From: Sphingobacteriales bacterium
GTDB taxonomy: Bacteria > Bacteroidota > Bacteroidia > Chitinophagales > Chitinophagaceae
Direction of reading: 5' to 3'
Assembly (NCBI GenBank): GCA_016235125.1
Contig: JACRLZ010000002.1
Coordinates: 1-64,000, forward strand
DNA length: 64,000 bases
The notes beneath the pieces were generated by a model. The model ran no database searches. It worked only from the letters and a program-made list of their open reading frames with translations, and was not told the DNA's origin. Below are positions 33,448 to 42,612 of this stretch, piece by piece. The first letter of the stretch is position 1; every line of letters begins with the position of its first letter. The position numbers and the translations under genes were made by a program.

Positions 33448-35127
33448 TTATCTGTTTCTATATCCCGGCCCTTTTACAAACCTCCCGGGTTGCTTCCCTG
33501 TATGCTCTCCGTCTTTCAACACCTGCACACCATTTACAAATACATGAATCATGCCTTCGGCATACTGATGTGGTTTATCAAATGTGGCATTGTCTTTTAC
33601 TTTTGCCGGATCAAAAATCACAATGTCGGCATAGTTCCCAACTTTCAGCTCGCCTCTTTTTTGAATTTTTAAATTGGTAGCGGGAAGTTTAGCAAGTTTT
33701 CTTACAGCTTCCTGCAATGAAATAATTTTCTCATCACGGCAATATTTACCCAGCACCCTGACAAATGTGCCATAAGCTCTCGGATGAGCATTTGATTTCA
33801 GAAAAACACCTTCGTTGGTATATGAACCTTCATCGCTTCCAAAACTTACCCAGGGAAGCGCAACCTGCTTTTTTACATTCTCCTCACTCATTAAAAAATA
33901 AGCAGCACCAACTCTTGTACTATCCTGGATAATTAAGTCCATTGCCGTTTCCTCCGGACCCATACCACGAATGGCTGCTACTTCAGCTAAAGTTTTACCC
34001 GTATATTTTTTTAAAGAGTCCTGTTTGAATGATAACATCAGTACATATTCAGCACCGCCAGCTCCGTAATACAAATTTTCCCAATCCGGAGCATTGGTAT
34101 TCATGGCTTTTTTCATTTCATTTCTCACTTCAGGATCCATGAGTCTTTCTCTCAGTTTACCGAAACCTCCATCCTGTAATGCAGGAGGAAAAGCAGCTGT
34201 CATGCCGGTAGCGCCGGCAATATAAGTATACATATTTGCGGCCACACTGATACCTTCACTTCTTGCTCTTTCTATTCTTCGTATCACACTGTCCAGTTTT
34301 CCCCAATTATCTTTTCCTGCAGCTTTCAGGTGATAAATTTCAGCATGTACATTGGCTTCTTTGGCAATACGTATCAGTTCTTCAACGGCTTCATAAAATT
34401 TATTGCCTTCACTGCGCATATGGCTGATGTAAGTGCCGCCATATTTTGATGCTTCTTTGCACAGTTCTATCAGTTCTTCTGTTTTCGCAAAAAAGGCCGG
34501 TGGGTAAATGAGAGATGTACCAACACCCAGAGCCCCTTCTTCCATTGCCTGGCGTACCAGCAAACGCATCGAATCCATTTCTGCAGGTGTTGGATCCCGG
34601 TTATCTTCCCCAATTACATAATCCCTGATGGTGGTGGCGCCTACAAAAGATGCCACATTACAGCTAATACCTTTTTTCTCAAGAAATCTAAGATATTCCC
34701 CTAATGTGTTCCATACTATTTTGTATTTAATGTCACCCTGTGAATTTTGTTCCCTTTCCTTCATTGTTGTATTCAAAGGACCCATACTCCAGCCTTCACC
34801 CATTACCTCCAGTGTTACACCCTGTTTGATATCGCTTTGGCTGCGGCCATCTTCTATCAATGATTCTGTAGCCCAGCTAAGCATATTGATAAAACCGGGA
34901 GCAACAGCCATCCCTTTGGCGTCAATACTGAACTGAGCAGATACACCGGATAAATCACCGATAAAAGCAATGGTATCATCTTTAATTCCAATATCAGCTT
35001 TAAATGGTTCACCACCATTTCCATCATATATCATTCCGTTACGGATGATCTTGTCATATTCCCGGTGATGGAACTTGCATGATGCAGTTGCCAGCACAAT
35101 TGCAACAAGTAAAATTGATGAACGCAT
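33448..35127 (-). CDS. N-acyl-D-amino-acid deacylase-like amidohydrolase lipoprotein
   Basis: A 559-residue member of the D-aminoacylase branch of the amidohydrolase superfamily, exported as a lipoprotein (lipobox 'TASC', C17). The front 'IIRNGMIYDGNGGEPFKADIGI' and the end 'LKVGNYADIVIFDPA' are typical. His residues in 'YISHMRSEG' and 'EIYHLKAAG' and the Asp in 'SFGSDEG' match metal/catalytic positions. The first metal motif, HxH after 'APGFI', is absent: the sequence reads 'APGFINMLSW'. I recall related proteins sharing this change, so it may be a subfamily with altered metal use rather than a dead enzyme. It lies between a broken paralogue that keeps the HxH and a small unknown gene, in a serine hydrolase/PLP enzyme operon. 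Confidence 0.85.
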   Translation of the reverse strand: MRSSILLVAIVLATASCKFHHREYDKIIRNGMIYDGNGGEPFKADIGIKDDTIAFIGDLSGVSAQFSIDAKGMAVAPGFINMLSWATESLIEDGRSQSDIKQGVTLEVMGEGWSMGPLNTTMKEREQNSQGDIKYKIVWNTLGEYLRFLEKKGISCNVASFVGATTIRDYVIGEDNRDPTPAEMDSMRLLVRQAMEEGALGVGTSLIYPPAFFAKTEELIELCKEASKYGGTYISHMRSEGNKFYEAVEELIRIAKEANVHAEIYHLKAAGKDNWGKLDSVIRRIERARSEGISVAANMYTYIAGATGMTAAFPPALQDGGFGKLRERLMDPEVRNEMKKAMNTNAPDWENLYYGAGGAEYVLMLSFKQDSLKKYTGKTLAEVAAIRGMGPEETAMDLIIQDSTRVGAAYFLMSEENVKKQVALPWVSFGSDEGSYTNEGVFLKSNAHPRAYGTFVRVLGKYCRDEKIISLQEAVRKLAKLPATNLKIQKRGELKVGNYADIVIFDPAKVKDNATFDKPHQYAEGMIHVFVNGVQVLKDGEHTGKQPGRFVKGPGYRNR

Positions 35128-35146
35128 AAATTTTGTTTTGTTATGA

Positions 35147-36674
35147 TTACTGACGCTTTATTACGCTTCCGGGATATTTTCCGGTTGCTTTTTTATTTTC
35201 AAAAACTACTACTCCGTTTACCCAAACCCTTTCAATGCCTGCAGAAATTTTATGCGGCTCTTTCATTGTGGCTTCATCCTTCACCATCACGGGCTGAACA
35301 TCACTATATCTGCGGGATAGCCAACGGCAATCATTCCTCTTTTTTTAAAACCCATGTGTGCGGCAGCCAGTGAAGTCATTTGTTTTATAGCCTGAGAAAC
35401 ACTCATTGTTTTTCATCTCTCACATATTTGCCAAGGAAACGGGTAAAGGCCCCGTAGCCTCTTGGGTGGCTGCCATTGGATGCGCCATCAGAACAAAGAT
35501 TGGTATGCGGCCACTGCATCATCTTCTTAATATCATCTTCAGCCATGGATGTGGCCATAATGTCTTCTTCGGCTTCATGGCCGTTTTTAATTGTAAAACT
35601 GTCTAATCTTGCTATCAATTCGACCAACATCTTTTCAGGAGCTTTGCTTTCAATTTTTGCAATTTCAGCTACATTTTTTCCGGCATATTCAGGATTAGGT
35701 TCATAAGAACCAAGGACAATATCTTCGGGCAATGTGATTTCTTTTAAAATCAGTTCGGCTTCTTTTTCATCAGAAAAATTTCTGTCGGGAAATAAAACCC
35801 GGATGGTGGAATGCCAGAAAGCATAGGGATAAATATCAGCGGTAATATCAACCCCTTTTTCTCTTGATTCATCAAACTTTTTCAACAGGCTGTCAGCCTT
35901 ACCCCAGACCTTGTGCATGGCCAGTTTGATATGACTGACCTGTACCGGAATCTTTGCTTCCCTTCCGATGTTTATTATTTCATCAATTGCTTTCCAGAAA
36001 TAACGGTCTTCACTACGAATATGGCTGATATATCTGCCTCTATAAGGAGTAACAACTTTTGCCAGTTGCAACACTTCAGCACTGGATGAATAAATGCCGG
36101 GGTCATATTCAAGACCGGTAGAAAAACCTAAAGCGCCAGCCTCCATATCCTGCTTCAGCAGCAGTTTCATTTTTTCAATTTCATCCTGTGTCGCTTTTCT
36201 TTTGAAATCTTTTCCAAGAATAGAATCACGGATACTGTTATGGCCGCTGTAGGAAGCAATGTTTATGGCGACGGTAGTGTCGCTTAATTTTTTAAAGAAA
36301 TCAGTGAGAGGAAAATGGGAAGTGCCGTCCTGTCCAATAACAATTGTGGTGATACCCTGACTTACGGCTGCTTCAAAATCCCGGTGACCCCATGGATTGC
36401 TTCCTGCATGATGGCTATGTGTATCAATAAAACCCGGAGCCACTGCTTCTCCTTTTGCATCCACTTCATGAGTGGCAGATGCTTTGGATAAATCACCAAT
36501 AAAAGCGATGCTGTCATTTTTTATTCCAATATCCGCTTTGTAAGGCTCATCTCCGCTGCCATCATATATCAATCCATTGCGGATGATAGTGTCATAGTCA
36601 TAATGATCTTGTTTACAACTAAAAAATAGTATTCCAACGATCAATGAAAAAATTACCTTTTTCCTATGAATCAT
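35147..36674 (-). pseudogene. N-acyl-D-amino-acid deacylase paralogue broken by two frameshifts
   Basis: The main frame runs from the ATG at 36674 and stops early at 35403 after 423 codons. It has a lipobox (C20), the intact metal motif 'DTHSHH', 'YISHIRSED', 'QVSHIKLAM' and 'CSDGASN'. The missing C-terminus is still present: from the overlapping ATG at 35404-35406 a second frame gives 'MSVSQAIKQMTS...FKKRGMIAVGYPADIVMFSP' up to the TGA at 35287-35289, and a third frame from about 35290 gives 'VMVKDEATMKEPHKISAG' to a stop at 35147. Restoring one base at each junction yields a normal enzyme of about 508 residues. Either real recent inactivation or two assembly errors explain this. Its neighbours are a serine hydrolase 27 bp upstream and the intact paralogue 19 bp downstream. 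Confidence 0.85.
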
Positions 36675-36701
36675 AATAATCAGGTTAATCCGGGTTCTGT
36701 T

Positions 36702-38492
36702 CTATTTCTTTTTAGCTTTAAACGTCCCGTTCGGTTGAACAAAACTGCAGGAACTAATTTCTCCTTTCTCGTTTTCCTCAAACTTTACACTGTAGCCTTT
36801 TAATATTTTCAGGTCAAATATATTTTTCTCCACAGGCACCAATTCATATTCCGGCTGGCCTTCAATAAATGCATATAATTTCTCTCCCTTCACATAAAAT
36901 TTTGCAAACTGACCCGGGGCAATCTCCATTTCATATTCTCCCTCATACTTTTTCAAATCTGATTTATTGAGATCCATTGCCTTTGTTTCTTTTTCAAATT
37001 CTATGTCTTTTACACCTGCTTCGAAGGGTGCTGTCAACTTGCTGATCTTGCCGCTTACATCAGTATGAAAACTGAAACGAATCGGGCCCTGATCTTCGAG
37101 AGATGGATCAAGTATTATTGCATTGAACTGATCGTAATGGTAATGATCAAGCCGGATATCAATTGAATTGAATTTCGATATCAACCCGCCGTCTTTCAAT
37201 GTAATGTCTATGGAACCATAGCCCGGGCTTTTGTAAGTCCCTGCATAATCTTTCAGATCATGTGTAGGTTTTGTATTGAACACATGTCCGGTGCTATCAT
37301 TTTTTATGACTGACTTTGCAGCATCAGCAGCTTTTTTGTTTGCATCAAGCAGATATTTATTCCAGTTGCGGTAAGAAAGTTTCAGCATGCGGTCGGCAAT
37401 AAAGTTTCTGATACTTGAGGAAACACCACCCTGGTTGGAGGAAACAAAGATCCCGATGCTATCGCTGGGAAAAAATCCCGTGGTGGTGATAAATCCATCT
37501 ATGCCGCCACCATGTTCCACCCGGTAATGACCACGGTAGCTGCTTATCATCCATCCAAAACCATAGCCGGTAATATGTACATCGGGGTTTTCAGCAGCGG
37601 GTGCTCCGCCGCCTATTGCCATTTGTATGGTCATTGCTTCATTGCGGTAAGAAGAAGGGATGATTTCTTTACCCTTGTATTTCCCGTTATTGATCCAGGT
37701 GATCAGCCATTTGGCCATATCTTTTGCACAACTGTTCACCGAACCTGCCGGCCCCATCGCATCAATATTTCTATATGGGATAGATTTAACGGAAGAATCT
37801 TTTGTTACAAAAGCCAGTGAGTGATCAGTAGATTTTTCCATATCGGTTGTAGAAAGATTGGTATTATCCATACCGAGAGGCTTTAATATCTTTTCTTTCA
37901 TGTTTTCCTCCCAGCTTTTACCGGTTAGTTTTTCGATCACTACACCCTGGGCCAGGAACATAAAATTATTGTACTGCCATTTTGCTCTTAGTTCAGCAGT
38001 CGGCTCCATGTATTGAATTCTTTCCAGCAATTCATTGCGGGTAGCCCATGAAGCATACCACGATACATCATGCCGTGGCAAACCGGTGCGATGACACATC
38101 ATGTCCCTTAATGTTGCATGGTCATTGGTATATTCATTCTGAAATTTTAATTCGGGTAAATAATTTTTTACGGGTTTGTCCAGATCCGCTTTTCCGTCGT
38201 TAACGAGCATGCCGAGGATGGACGCAGTAAATGCCTTGCTGCAGGAGCCAATGGCAAACTGCGTGTTTTCGGTTACCGGTAATTTTTTATCCATGTCACG
38301 GTAACCAAAACCGCCGGTATAAATCACTTTGTTTTTTTCAACTACTGCTATTGTAACGCCGGCAGCATGCCAGTCTTTTAAAACTTTTAATGCAAAAGTG
38401 TCAAGGCCCTTCAATCTTGGGTCAGTGGGTGATTGGGAGTAAATGTTTGCAAATAATAAAAGGGAGGCAAACAAAAAATTTATCTTTTTCAT
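36702..38492 (-). CDS. secreted serine hydrolase, class C beta-lactamase fold, with DUF3471-like C-terminus
   Basis: A 596-residue exported enzyme (signal peptide 1-19, '...FANIYSQ'). The class C beta-lactamase/D-aminopeptidase fold shows S83-x-x-K86 ('IGSCSKAF'), Tyr in 'WQYNNFMF' and 'VEHGGGIDGF' as the KTG-equivalent box. The last 180 residues ('DYAGTYKSPGYGSI...YEGEYE...') are beta repeats like those in DUF3471-bearing hydrolases. Probable role: periplasmic hydrolysis of D-amino-acid peptides, peptidoglycan fragments or esters. It sits 24 bp after a PLP enzyme and 27 bp before an N-acyl-D-amino-acid deacylase, all in one direction, which favours a D-amino-acid peptide substrate. That is inference. 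Confidence 0.88.
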   Translation of the reverse strand: MKKINFLFASLLLFANIYSQSPTDPRLKGLDTFALKVLKDWHAAGVTIAVVEKNKVIYTGGFGYRDMDKKLPVTENTQFAIGSCSKAFTASILGMLVNDGKADLDKPVKNYLPELKFQNEYTNDHATLRDMMCHRTGLPRHDVSWYASWATRNELLERIQYMEPTAELRAKWQYNNFMFLAQGVVIEKLTGKSWEENMKEKILKPLGMDNTNLSTTDMEKSTDHSLAFVTKDSSVKSIPYRNIDAMGPAGSVNSCAKDMAKWLITWINNGKYKGKEIIPSSYRNEAMTIQMAIGGGAPAAENPDVHITGYGFGWMISSYRGHYRVEHGGGIDGFITTTGFFPSDSIGIFVSSNQGGVSSSIRNFIADRMLKLSYRNWNKYLLDANKKAADAAKSVIKNDSTGHVFNTKPTHDLKDYAGTYKSPGYGSIDITLKDGGLISKFNSIDIRLDHYHYDQFNAIILDPSLEDQGPIRFSFHTDVSGKISKLTAPFEAGVKDIEFEKETKAMDLNKSDLKKYEGEYEMEIAPGQFAKFYVKGEKLYAFIEGQPEYELVPVEKNIFDLKILKGYSVKFEENEKGEISSCSFVQPNGTFKAKKK

Positions 38493-38516
38493 GATTGAGA
38501 TGTTTATCGGTTGAAA

Positions 38517-39776
38517 TTAATGCAGGGCCTGGTCAAGGTCAGTGATGATATCCTGTATATTTTCAATTCCCACATTCATGCGTATCAATCCATCGGTGAT
38601 GCCATATCTTTCTCTTTCTGATCCGGGTACACTGTAATGCGTCATGGATGCGGGATGGGAAAGTAAAGTATCAACCGTTCCAAGCGAAACGGTTCTTACA
38701 CACATTTTCAGATTATTCATAAGATCAATACCGGCCTGTAATCCGTCTTTTAATTCAAAACTCATCATAGCTCCCGGATGCCGCATCTGCTTCATGGCTG
38801 TGTAATGATCGGGGTGGGAAGCAAGCCCGGTATAATTTACTTTGGCGATGGCATCATGTTGTTCTAAAAAACCAGCTACTTCCATTGCATTGTGGCAATG
38901 CCGTTCCATTCTTACTTCCAGTGTTTTTATTCCTTGTGTCAGCAGAAATGCGTCGAAAGGATTTGAATTACCTCCCAGTAAACGGTGAACTTTAGTGCAA
39001 TGGGTTTTCATAAACTCCAGGTCTTTTCCCAAAAGGATCCCGCCAATGGCTGTGCCATGACCATTTAAAAATTTTGTGGTGGAGTGAACGATGAAATCAA
39101 CAGGGTAGCCGAAAGGCTGTTGCAGATAAGGAGTGGCAAAAGTATTGTCGCAGGCCACAATGCACTTGTATTGTTTTGCCAGTTTGCTCAGTTCTTCAAT
39201 ATCCACGCATTGAATGGTTGGATTGGCCGGAGTTTCCAGGTACATCATCTTAATTGCCGTATCTGATTTCAAAACCTGCTCTGTTTTGTTCAAATCTCTC
39301 AGATCGGTAATAATGGCTGTAATACCAAATGAAGGAAGAATTTTTGTTGCCAGTTCATCTGTTCCGCCATACAATGAATAATGAGTAAGGATCTTATCTC
39401 CGGGTTTTAAAGTTGCCAGCATTAAGGTGGAAATAGCAGCCATACCGGATGAATGAAGAATACCTTTCACTTCGATTCCCAGCCCGAATGTTTCCAGTGC
39501 AGCAATTTTCTCTTCTGCTTCCGTAATGGTGGGATTGCCCCATCGACTGTAGATATATCCATCTTCTTCACCACTGAAGCGGCGCATGCCCTGTTCTGCT
39601 GTATCAAATACATAAGTGCTGCTGGCATAGATGGGAGTTTGATGTGCATACATCGGGTCTTGCCGGTGGCCGCCATGCACAGCCAGCGAACCCCAGCCTG
39701 TAAGTGTGTGTCCGGATAAATTTTTATCAGGGATGTCCCCAGATGAACCAGCCGGAGGGGGAAAACTTTTATCCAT
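38517..39776 (-). CDS. PLP-dependent trans-sulfuration family enzyme (cystathionine gamma-synthase / methionine gamma-lyase type)
   Basis: A 419-residue Cys/Met-metabolism PLP enzyme, started at the ATG at 39774-39776. Key sites are 'YSRWGNPT' (76-83) for the cofactor phosphate of the neighbouring subunit, 'SSGMAAI' (109-115), D210 in 'ACDNTFATP' and the PLP lysine K235 in 'HSTTKFLNGHG'. It could make cystathionine, or cleave cystathionine or methionine; the sequence does not settle this. It is the first gene of a minus-strand run of secreted peptide- and acyl-amino-acid hydrolases, which makes a catabolic gamma-lyase attractive. It is divergent from the DinB-like gene. Confidence 0.9.
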   Translation of the reverse strand: MDKSFPPPAGSSGDIPDKNLSGHTLTGWGSLAVHGGHRQDPMYAHQTPIYASSTYVFDTAEQGMRRFSGEEDGYIYSRWGNPTITEAEEKIAALETFGLGIEVKGILHSSGMAAISTLMLATLKPGDKILTHYSLYGGTDELATKILPSFGITAIITDLRDLNKTEQVLKSDTAIKMMYLETPANPTIQCVDIEELSKLAKQYKCIVACDNTFATPYLQQPFGYPVDFIVHSTTKFLNGHGTAIGGILLGKDLEFMKTHCTKVHRLLGGNSNPFDAFLLTQGIKTLEVRMERHCHNAMEVAGFLEQHDAIAKVNYTGLASHPDHYTAMKQMRHPGAMMSFELKDGLQAGIDLMNNLKMCVRTVSLGTVDTLLSHPASMTHYSVPGSERERYGITDGLIRMNVGIENIQDIITDLDQALH

Positions 39777-39887
39777 ATTCAATGGTTAAAGTTGAAATTT
39801 TGTTACAGAAAATCACCTGAACCAAAAGTAGATGATTTCAACATTACCCTCCAAACTCCCCAAAATCTGCAGCCGCAGGATGTAACC

Positions 39888-40379
39888 ATGAAAGAACTAC
39901 TTAACCAATTTGCCGCATATAATGTATGGGCCAACCAGAAAATAACAGAAGCTATCCTCGCATTGCCTGAAGAAAAGCAAAAAGAAGAAATACCCAGCAG
40001 TTTCAACAGTATTTACAGAACTGTGTTGCATATGTGGGATGCTGAAACTGCCTGGTGGCAACGGATGAAGCTGCATGAACGCATCATTGTGCCCAGTGAA
40101 AATTTCAGCGGCAGCATGCGGGATGTGACAAACGGACTGATGCAGCAAAACCAGCAATGGCTGGATTGGACCAGCAGCACTTCAGACAATATGCTGGAGC
40201 ATGTATTTCAATACCAGAATTCAAAGAAAGAGCAATTCAAACAGCCAATATACCAGATGGTGCTGCATGTTTTTAATCATGGTACCTATCACCGGGGGCA
40301 ATTGGTTAATATGCTCCGTCAATTAGGAGTGGATAAAATACCACAAACAGATTTTATTGTTTGGAGCAGGAAGAAGTGA
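39888..40379 (+). CDS. DinB-family putative metal-dependent protein
   Basis: A 163-residue four-helix DinB/YfiT-like protein, started at the ATG at 39888 ('MKELLNQFAAYNVWANQKI'), which gives the usual family N-terminus; an upstream TTG-type extension is less likely. The metal triad is H in 'VLHMWDAE' and the two His of 'HVFNHGTYHRGQL'. Members act as thiol-dependent or metal-dependent transferases/hydrolases in bacillithiol-type or stress metabolism, but the substrate here is unknown. It lies 5 bases before a cytochrome c lipoprotein gene. Confidence 0.85.
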   Translation: MKELLNQFAAYNVWANQKITEAILALPEEKQKEEIPSSFNSIYRTVLHMWDAETAWWQRMKLHERIIVPSENFSGSMRDVTNGLMQQNQQWLDWTSSTSDNMLEHVFQYQNSKKEQFKQPIYQMVLHVFNHGTYHRGQLVNMLRQLGVDKIPQTDFIVWSRKK

Positions 40380-40384
40380 AGACC

Positions 40385-40795
40385 ATGAAGTATGGAATAT
40401 TTTCCTTTATCATTTTGTTGTTTGTAATTGCTGCCTGCAAAGACGAAAGGCCATTGACCATAAAAGATCTTGATGAAGTGATGATTGATCTGCGGGCTTA
40501 CCAGGAAAATTTAGGAGATGAAATAAAAGCGGGCAGGATGAAAGATGCCAAATGGCTTGCCTATGGAATGGACAGTGTGTTTGGGGAAATAAAGAGAAAG
40601 TTTAAAGAACACCGCAAACTGGAACAGCCTTTCTCTTATTATTATAATCTCAAAATGCAAAAGCCGATCGGGCTAATAAAGGATGCCATACGAAAAGGAG
40701 ACACAGTTTTAGGAATGAAAGGCTACCGTTTGCTGATAAAAAATTGCAATAGCTGTCATGATGATAATAATATCAACAAGACGGTACGTTTTTAA
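40385..40795 (+). CDS. small lipoprotein with one c-type haem motif
   Basis: A 136-residue lipoprotein (lipobox 'VIAAC', C18). The body is helical and a single haem-binding motif C121-N-S-C124-H125 lies close to the C-terminus. This arrangement of a helical bundle with a C-terminal CxxCH is that of cytochrome c'-type (class II) proteins. It probably carries electrons or binds a gas ligand at the inner face of the outer membrane. It follows the DinB gene and overlaps the convergent fabH by 4 bases. Confidence 0.78.
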   Translation: MKYGIFSFIILLFVIAACKDERPLTIKDLDEVMIDLRAYQENLGDEIKAGRMKDAKWLAYGMDSVFGEIKRKFKEHRKLEQPFSYYYNLKMQKPIGLIKDAIRKGDTVLGMKGYRLLIKNCNSCHDDNNINKTVRF

Positions 40796-41787
40796 TAAGC
40801 CCACTTCACCAGCGTAGCTCCCCAGGTAAATCCACCGCCAAAAGCGGAAAGAACAAGATTATCCCCTTTCTTTAGTTGTTTTTCCCAATCCCAGAGACAA
40901 AGTGGGAGAGTGCCCGCAGTTGTGTTGCCATAGCGCTGAATGTTCAGCATTACTTTTTCAGGATTTAATCCCATACGACTGGCCGTGGCATCAATGATTC
41001 TTTTATTGGCCTGGTGGGGCACCAGCCATGCAATATCATCGCCGGTCAGATTATTTCTTTCTAAAAGTTCAGCGCTTACATCTGCCATTCCTTTTACAGC
41101 AAATTTGAAAACAGCTTGTCCTTCCTGGTACACAAAATGTTCTTTGGCCATTACGGTTTCAATAGTTGCGGGTTTTTTGGAACCACCTGCTTTCATGTGT
41201 AAATACTGGCAACCGCTACCATCGCTTCTTAAAATACTGTCAAGCACACCAAATCCTTCTTCGTTGGGTTCCAGTAAAACAGCGCCGGCGCCATCGCCAA
41301 AAATGATACAGGTAGCCCTGTCACCATAATCAATGATAGCACTCATTTTATCGGCTCCACACACCACCACTTTTTTATAGCGGCCGCTTTCAATTAATGA
41401 TGCTCCTAATGTAAGTGTATATAAAAAACCGGAGCAGGCGGCGCTTACATCAAAGCTCCATGCATTCTTTGCGCCTAGTTTATCGCAGGCAATGTTGGCT
41501 GTAGCAGGAAAAACCATGTCGGGAGTAACAGTGCCAACAATCAGGCAATCTATTTCTTCAGGACTGATTCTTCTTTTTTCGCAGAGTTCTTTTACAGCCG
41601 GTACCACCATATCTGATGTGGCGAGACCATCGGCTCTCAGGATTCTTCTTTCTTCAACGCCTGTTCTTGTCCGTATCCATTCATCGTTGGTGTCCACCAT
41701 TTTTTCCAGATCGGCATTGGTAAGTTTATCTTCCGGAACAAATCCACCAACAGCGGTGATGGCAGCAGTAACTTTTTTGTGAGTCAT
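40792..41787 (-). CDS. fabH: beta-ketoacyl-ACP synthase III
   Basis: A 331-residue KAS III that starts fatty acid chains by condensing acyl-CoA with malonyl-ACP. The catalytic triad is C118 ('AACSGFLY'), His in 'VPHQANKRI' and Asn in 'YGNTTAGT'. '[16 protein letters not shown]' near 33-48 is the family's CoA-binding segment. The length is normal. A TACCTTTG promoter-like box (41810-41817, minus strand) lies about 23 bases upstream. It is divergent from ruvA across a heptamer repeat region. Confidence 0.95.
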   Translation of the reverse strand: MTHKKVTAAITAVGGFVPEDKLTNADLEKMVDTNDEWIRTRTGVEERRILRADGLATSDMVVPAVKELCEKRRISPEEIDCLIVGTVTPDMVFPATANIACDKLGAKNAWSFDVSAACSGFLYTLTLGASLIESGRYKKVVVCGADKMSAIIDYGDRATCIIFGDGAGAVLLEPNEEGFGVLDSILRSDGSGCQYLHMKAGGSKKPATIETVMAKEHFVYQEGQAVFKFAVKGMADVSAELLERNNLTGDDIAWLVPHQANKRIIDATASRMGLNPEKVMLNIQRYGNTTAGTLPLCLWDWEKQLKKGDNLVLSAFGGGFTWGATLVKWAY

Positions 41788-41809
41788 GTGGTTTTAGAAT
41801 AAAAGTGCT

Positions 41810-41817
41810 CAAAGGTA
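41810..41817 (-). promoter_or_regulatory. putative -7 promoter box of fabH
   Basis: On the minus strand the sequence reads TACCTTTG, matching TAnnTTTG, and its end lies 22 bases before the fabH ATG at 41785-41787. Confidence 0.45.
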
Positions 41818-41820
41818 AGG

Positions 41821-41876
41821 AAGTCAGAGGTCGGAAGTCGGAAGTCAGAAGTCAGAAGTCAGAAGTCAGAAGCAGG
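41821..41876. repeat. tandem heptamer array, 8 units (AAGTCAG)
   Basis: Eight consecutive 7-base units: AAGTCAG five times, plus AGGTCGG, AAGTCGG and AAGCAGG. It lies between the fabH promoter box and ruvA. A short array of the complementary sense (TTCAGAC) follows at 41935-41969, so the two could pair as an imperfect hairpin. Confidence 0.85.
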
Positions 41877-41934
41877 AGGCTCACAATAATTTTCTGATTA
41901 TTCAAAATGAATAAGGATAAATACATTCGGAAGT

Positions 41935-41969
41935 ATCAGATTTCAGACCTCAGACTTCAGACCTCAATC
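41935..41969. repeat. tandem heptamer array, 5 units (TTCAGAC)
   Basis: Units ATCAGAT, TTCAGAC, CTCAGAC, TTCAGAC, CTCAATC. These are roughly the reverse complement of the array at 41821-41876 and end 9 bases before the ruvA promoter-like box. Confidence 0.75.
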
Positions 41970-41977
41970 TCTTTTCC

Positions 41978-41985
41978 TATTTTCG
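41978..41985 (+). promoter_or_regulatory. putative -7 promoter box of ruvA (TATTTTCG)
   Basis: TATTTTCG is a near match to TAnnTTTG and ends 6 bases before the ruvA ATG at 41992. If it is used, the transcript starts at or within a few bases of the start codon (leaderless). Confidence 0.35.
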
Positions 41986-41991
41986 CAACCT

Positions 41992-42573
41992 ATGATTGCC
42001 TATCTGAAAGGAGATTTTGTACATAAAAGTCCGGCCTCAGTTCATGTTGAGGTAAATGGGGTGGGTTACGAGGTCCAGATAAGCCTGAATACTTACTCAA
42101 AGATTCAAAAACTTGACAAAGGAATTCTGCATACCTGCCTGCTCATAAGGGAGGATGCCCACTTATTATTCGGTTTTTTTGACCTTGCTGAAAAAGAAAT
42201 GTTTCTCCACCTGCTGAGTGTTTCCGGTATCGGAGCATCTACAGCAAGGGTAATGTTGTCATACATGAAGCCTGAAGAACTTTCAAAGGCAATCATACAG
42301 GCCGATGCCCGAACCCTGGAAGGAATAAAGGGAATTGGCAAAAAAACAGCTGAAAGAATGATCCTGGAACTCAGGGATAAGCTTGCAAAGCAGCCTCTTG
42401 AATCAAATATTTCTCCTATGAAAAACAATACTTTGCATCATGATGCGTTAAATGCTCTGATGGCTTTGGGCATCAACCGGCAGGCCGCCGGCCAGGCCCT
42501 TGATAAAACGATGGCGGCAGAATCCAACCTATCCGTTGAGGAACTGATTAAAAAGGCGCTTCGTACCCTTTAG
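41992..42573 (+). CDS. ruvA: Holliday junction branch migration protein RuvA
   Basis: A 193-residue RuvA. The tetramer binds four-way junctions and holds the RuvB motors. The N-terminal OB fold starts 'MIAYLKGDFVHKSPASVHVEVNGVGYEV', given here in part; the helix-hairpin-helix pair appears in 'LLSVSGIGASTARVML' and 'IKGIGKKTAERMILEL'; the C-terminal RuvB-binding helices end 'SVEELIKKALRTL'. The length is normal. The ruvA-sprA order is common in Bacteroidota and supports both calls. Confidence 0.96.
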   Translation: MIAYLKGDFVHKSPASVHVEVNGVGYEVQISLNTYSKIQKLDKGILHTCLLIREDAHLLFGFFDLAEKEMFLHLLSVSGIGASTARVMLSYMKPEELSKAIIQADARTLEGIKGIGKKTAERMILELRDKLAKQPLESNISPMKNNTLHHDALNALMALGINRQAAGQALDKTMAAESNLSVEELIKKALRTL

Positions 42574-42612
42574 GCACCATTTTTCTGAAAACTAACTGAT
42601 GAAGAAAAAACA

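Noticed and set aside
41821..41969. Possible CRISPR array
   Set aside because: The repeats are 7 bases with no spacers; these are simple tandem heptamers.
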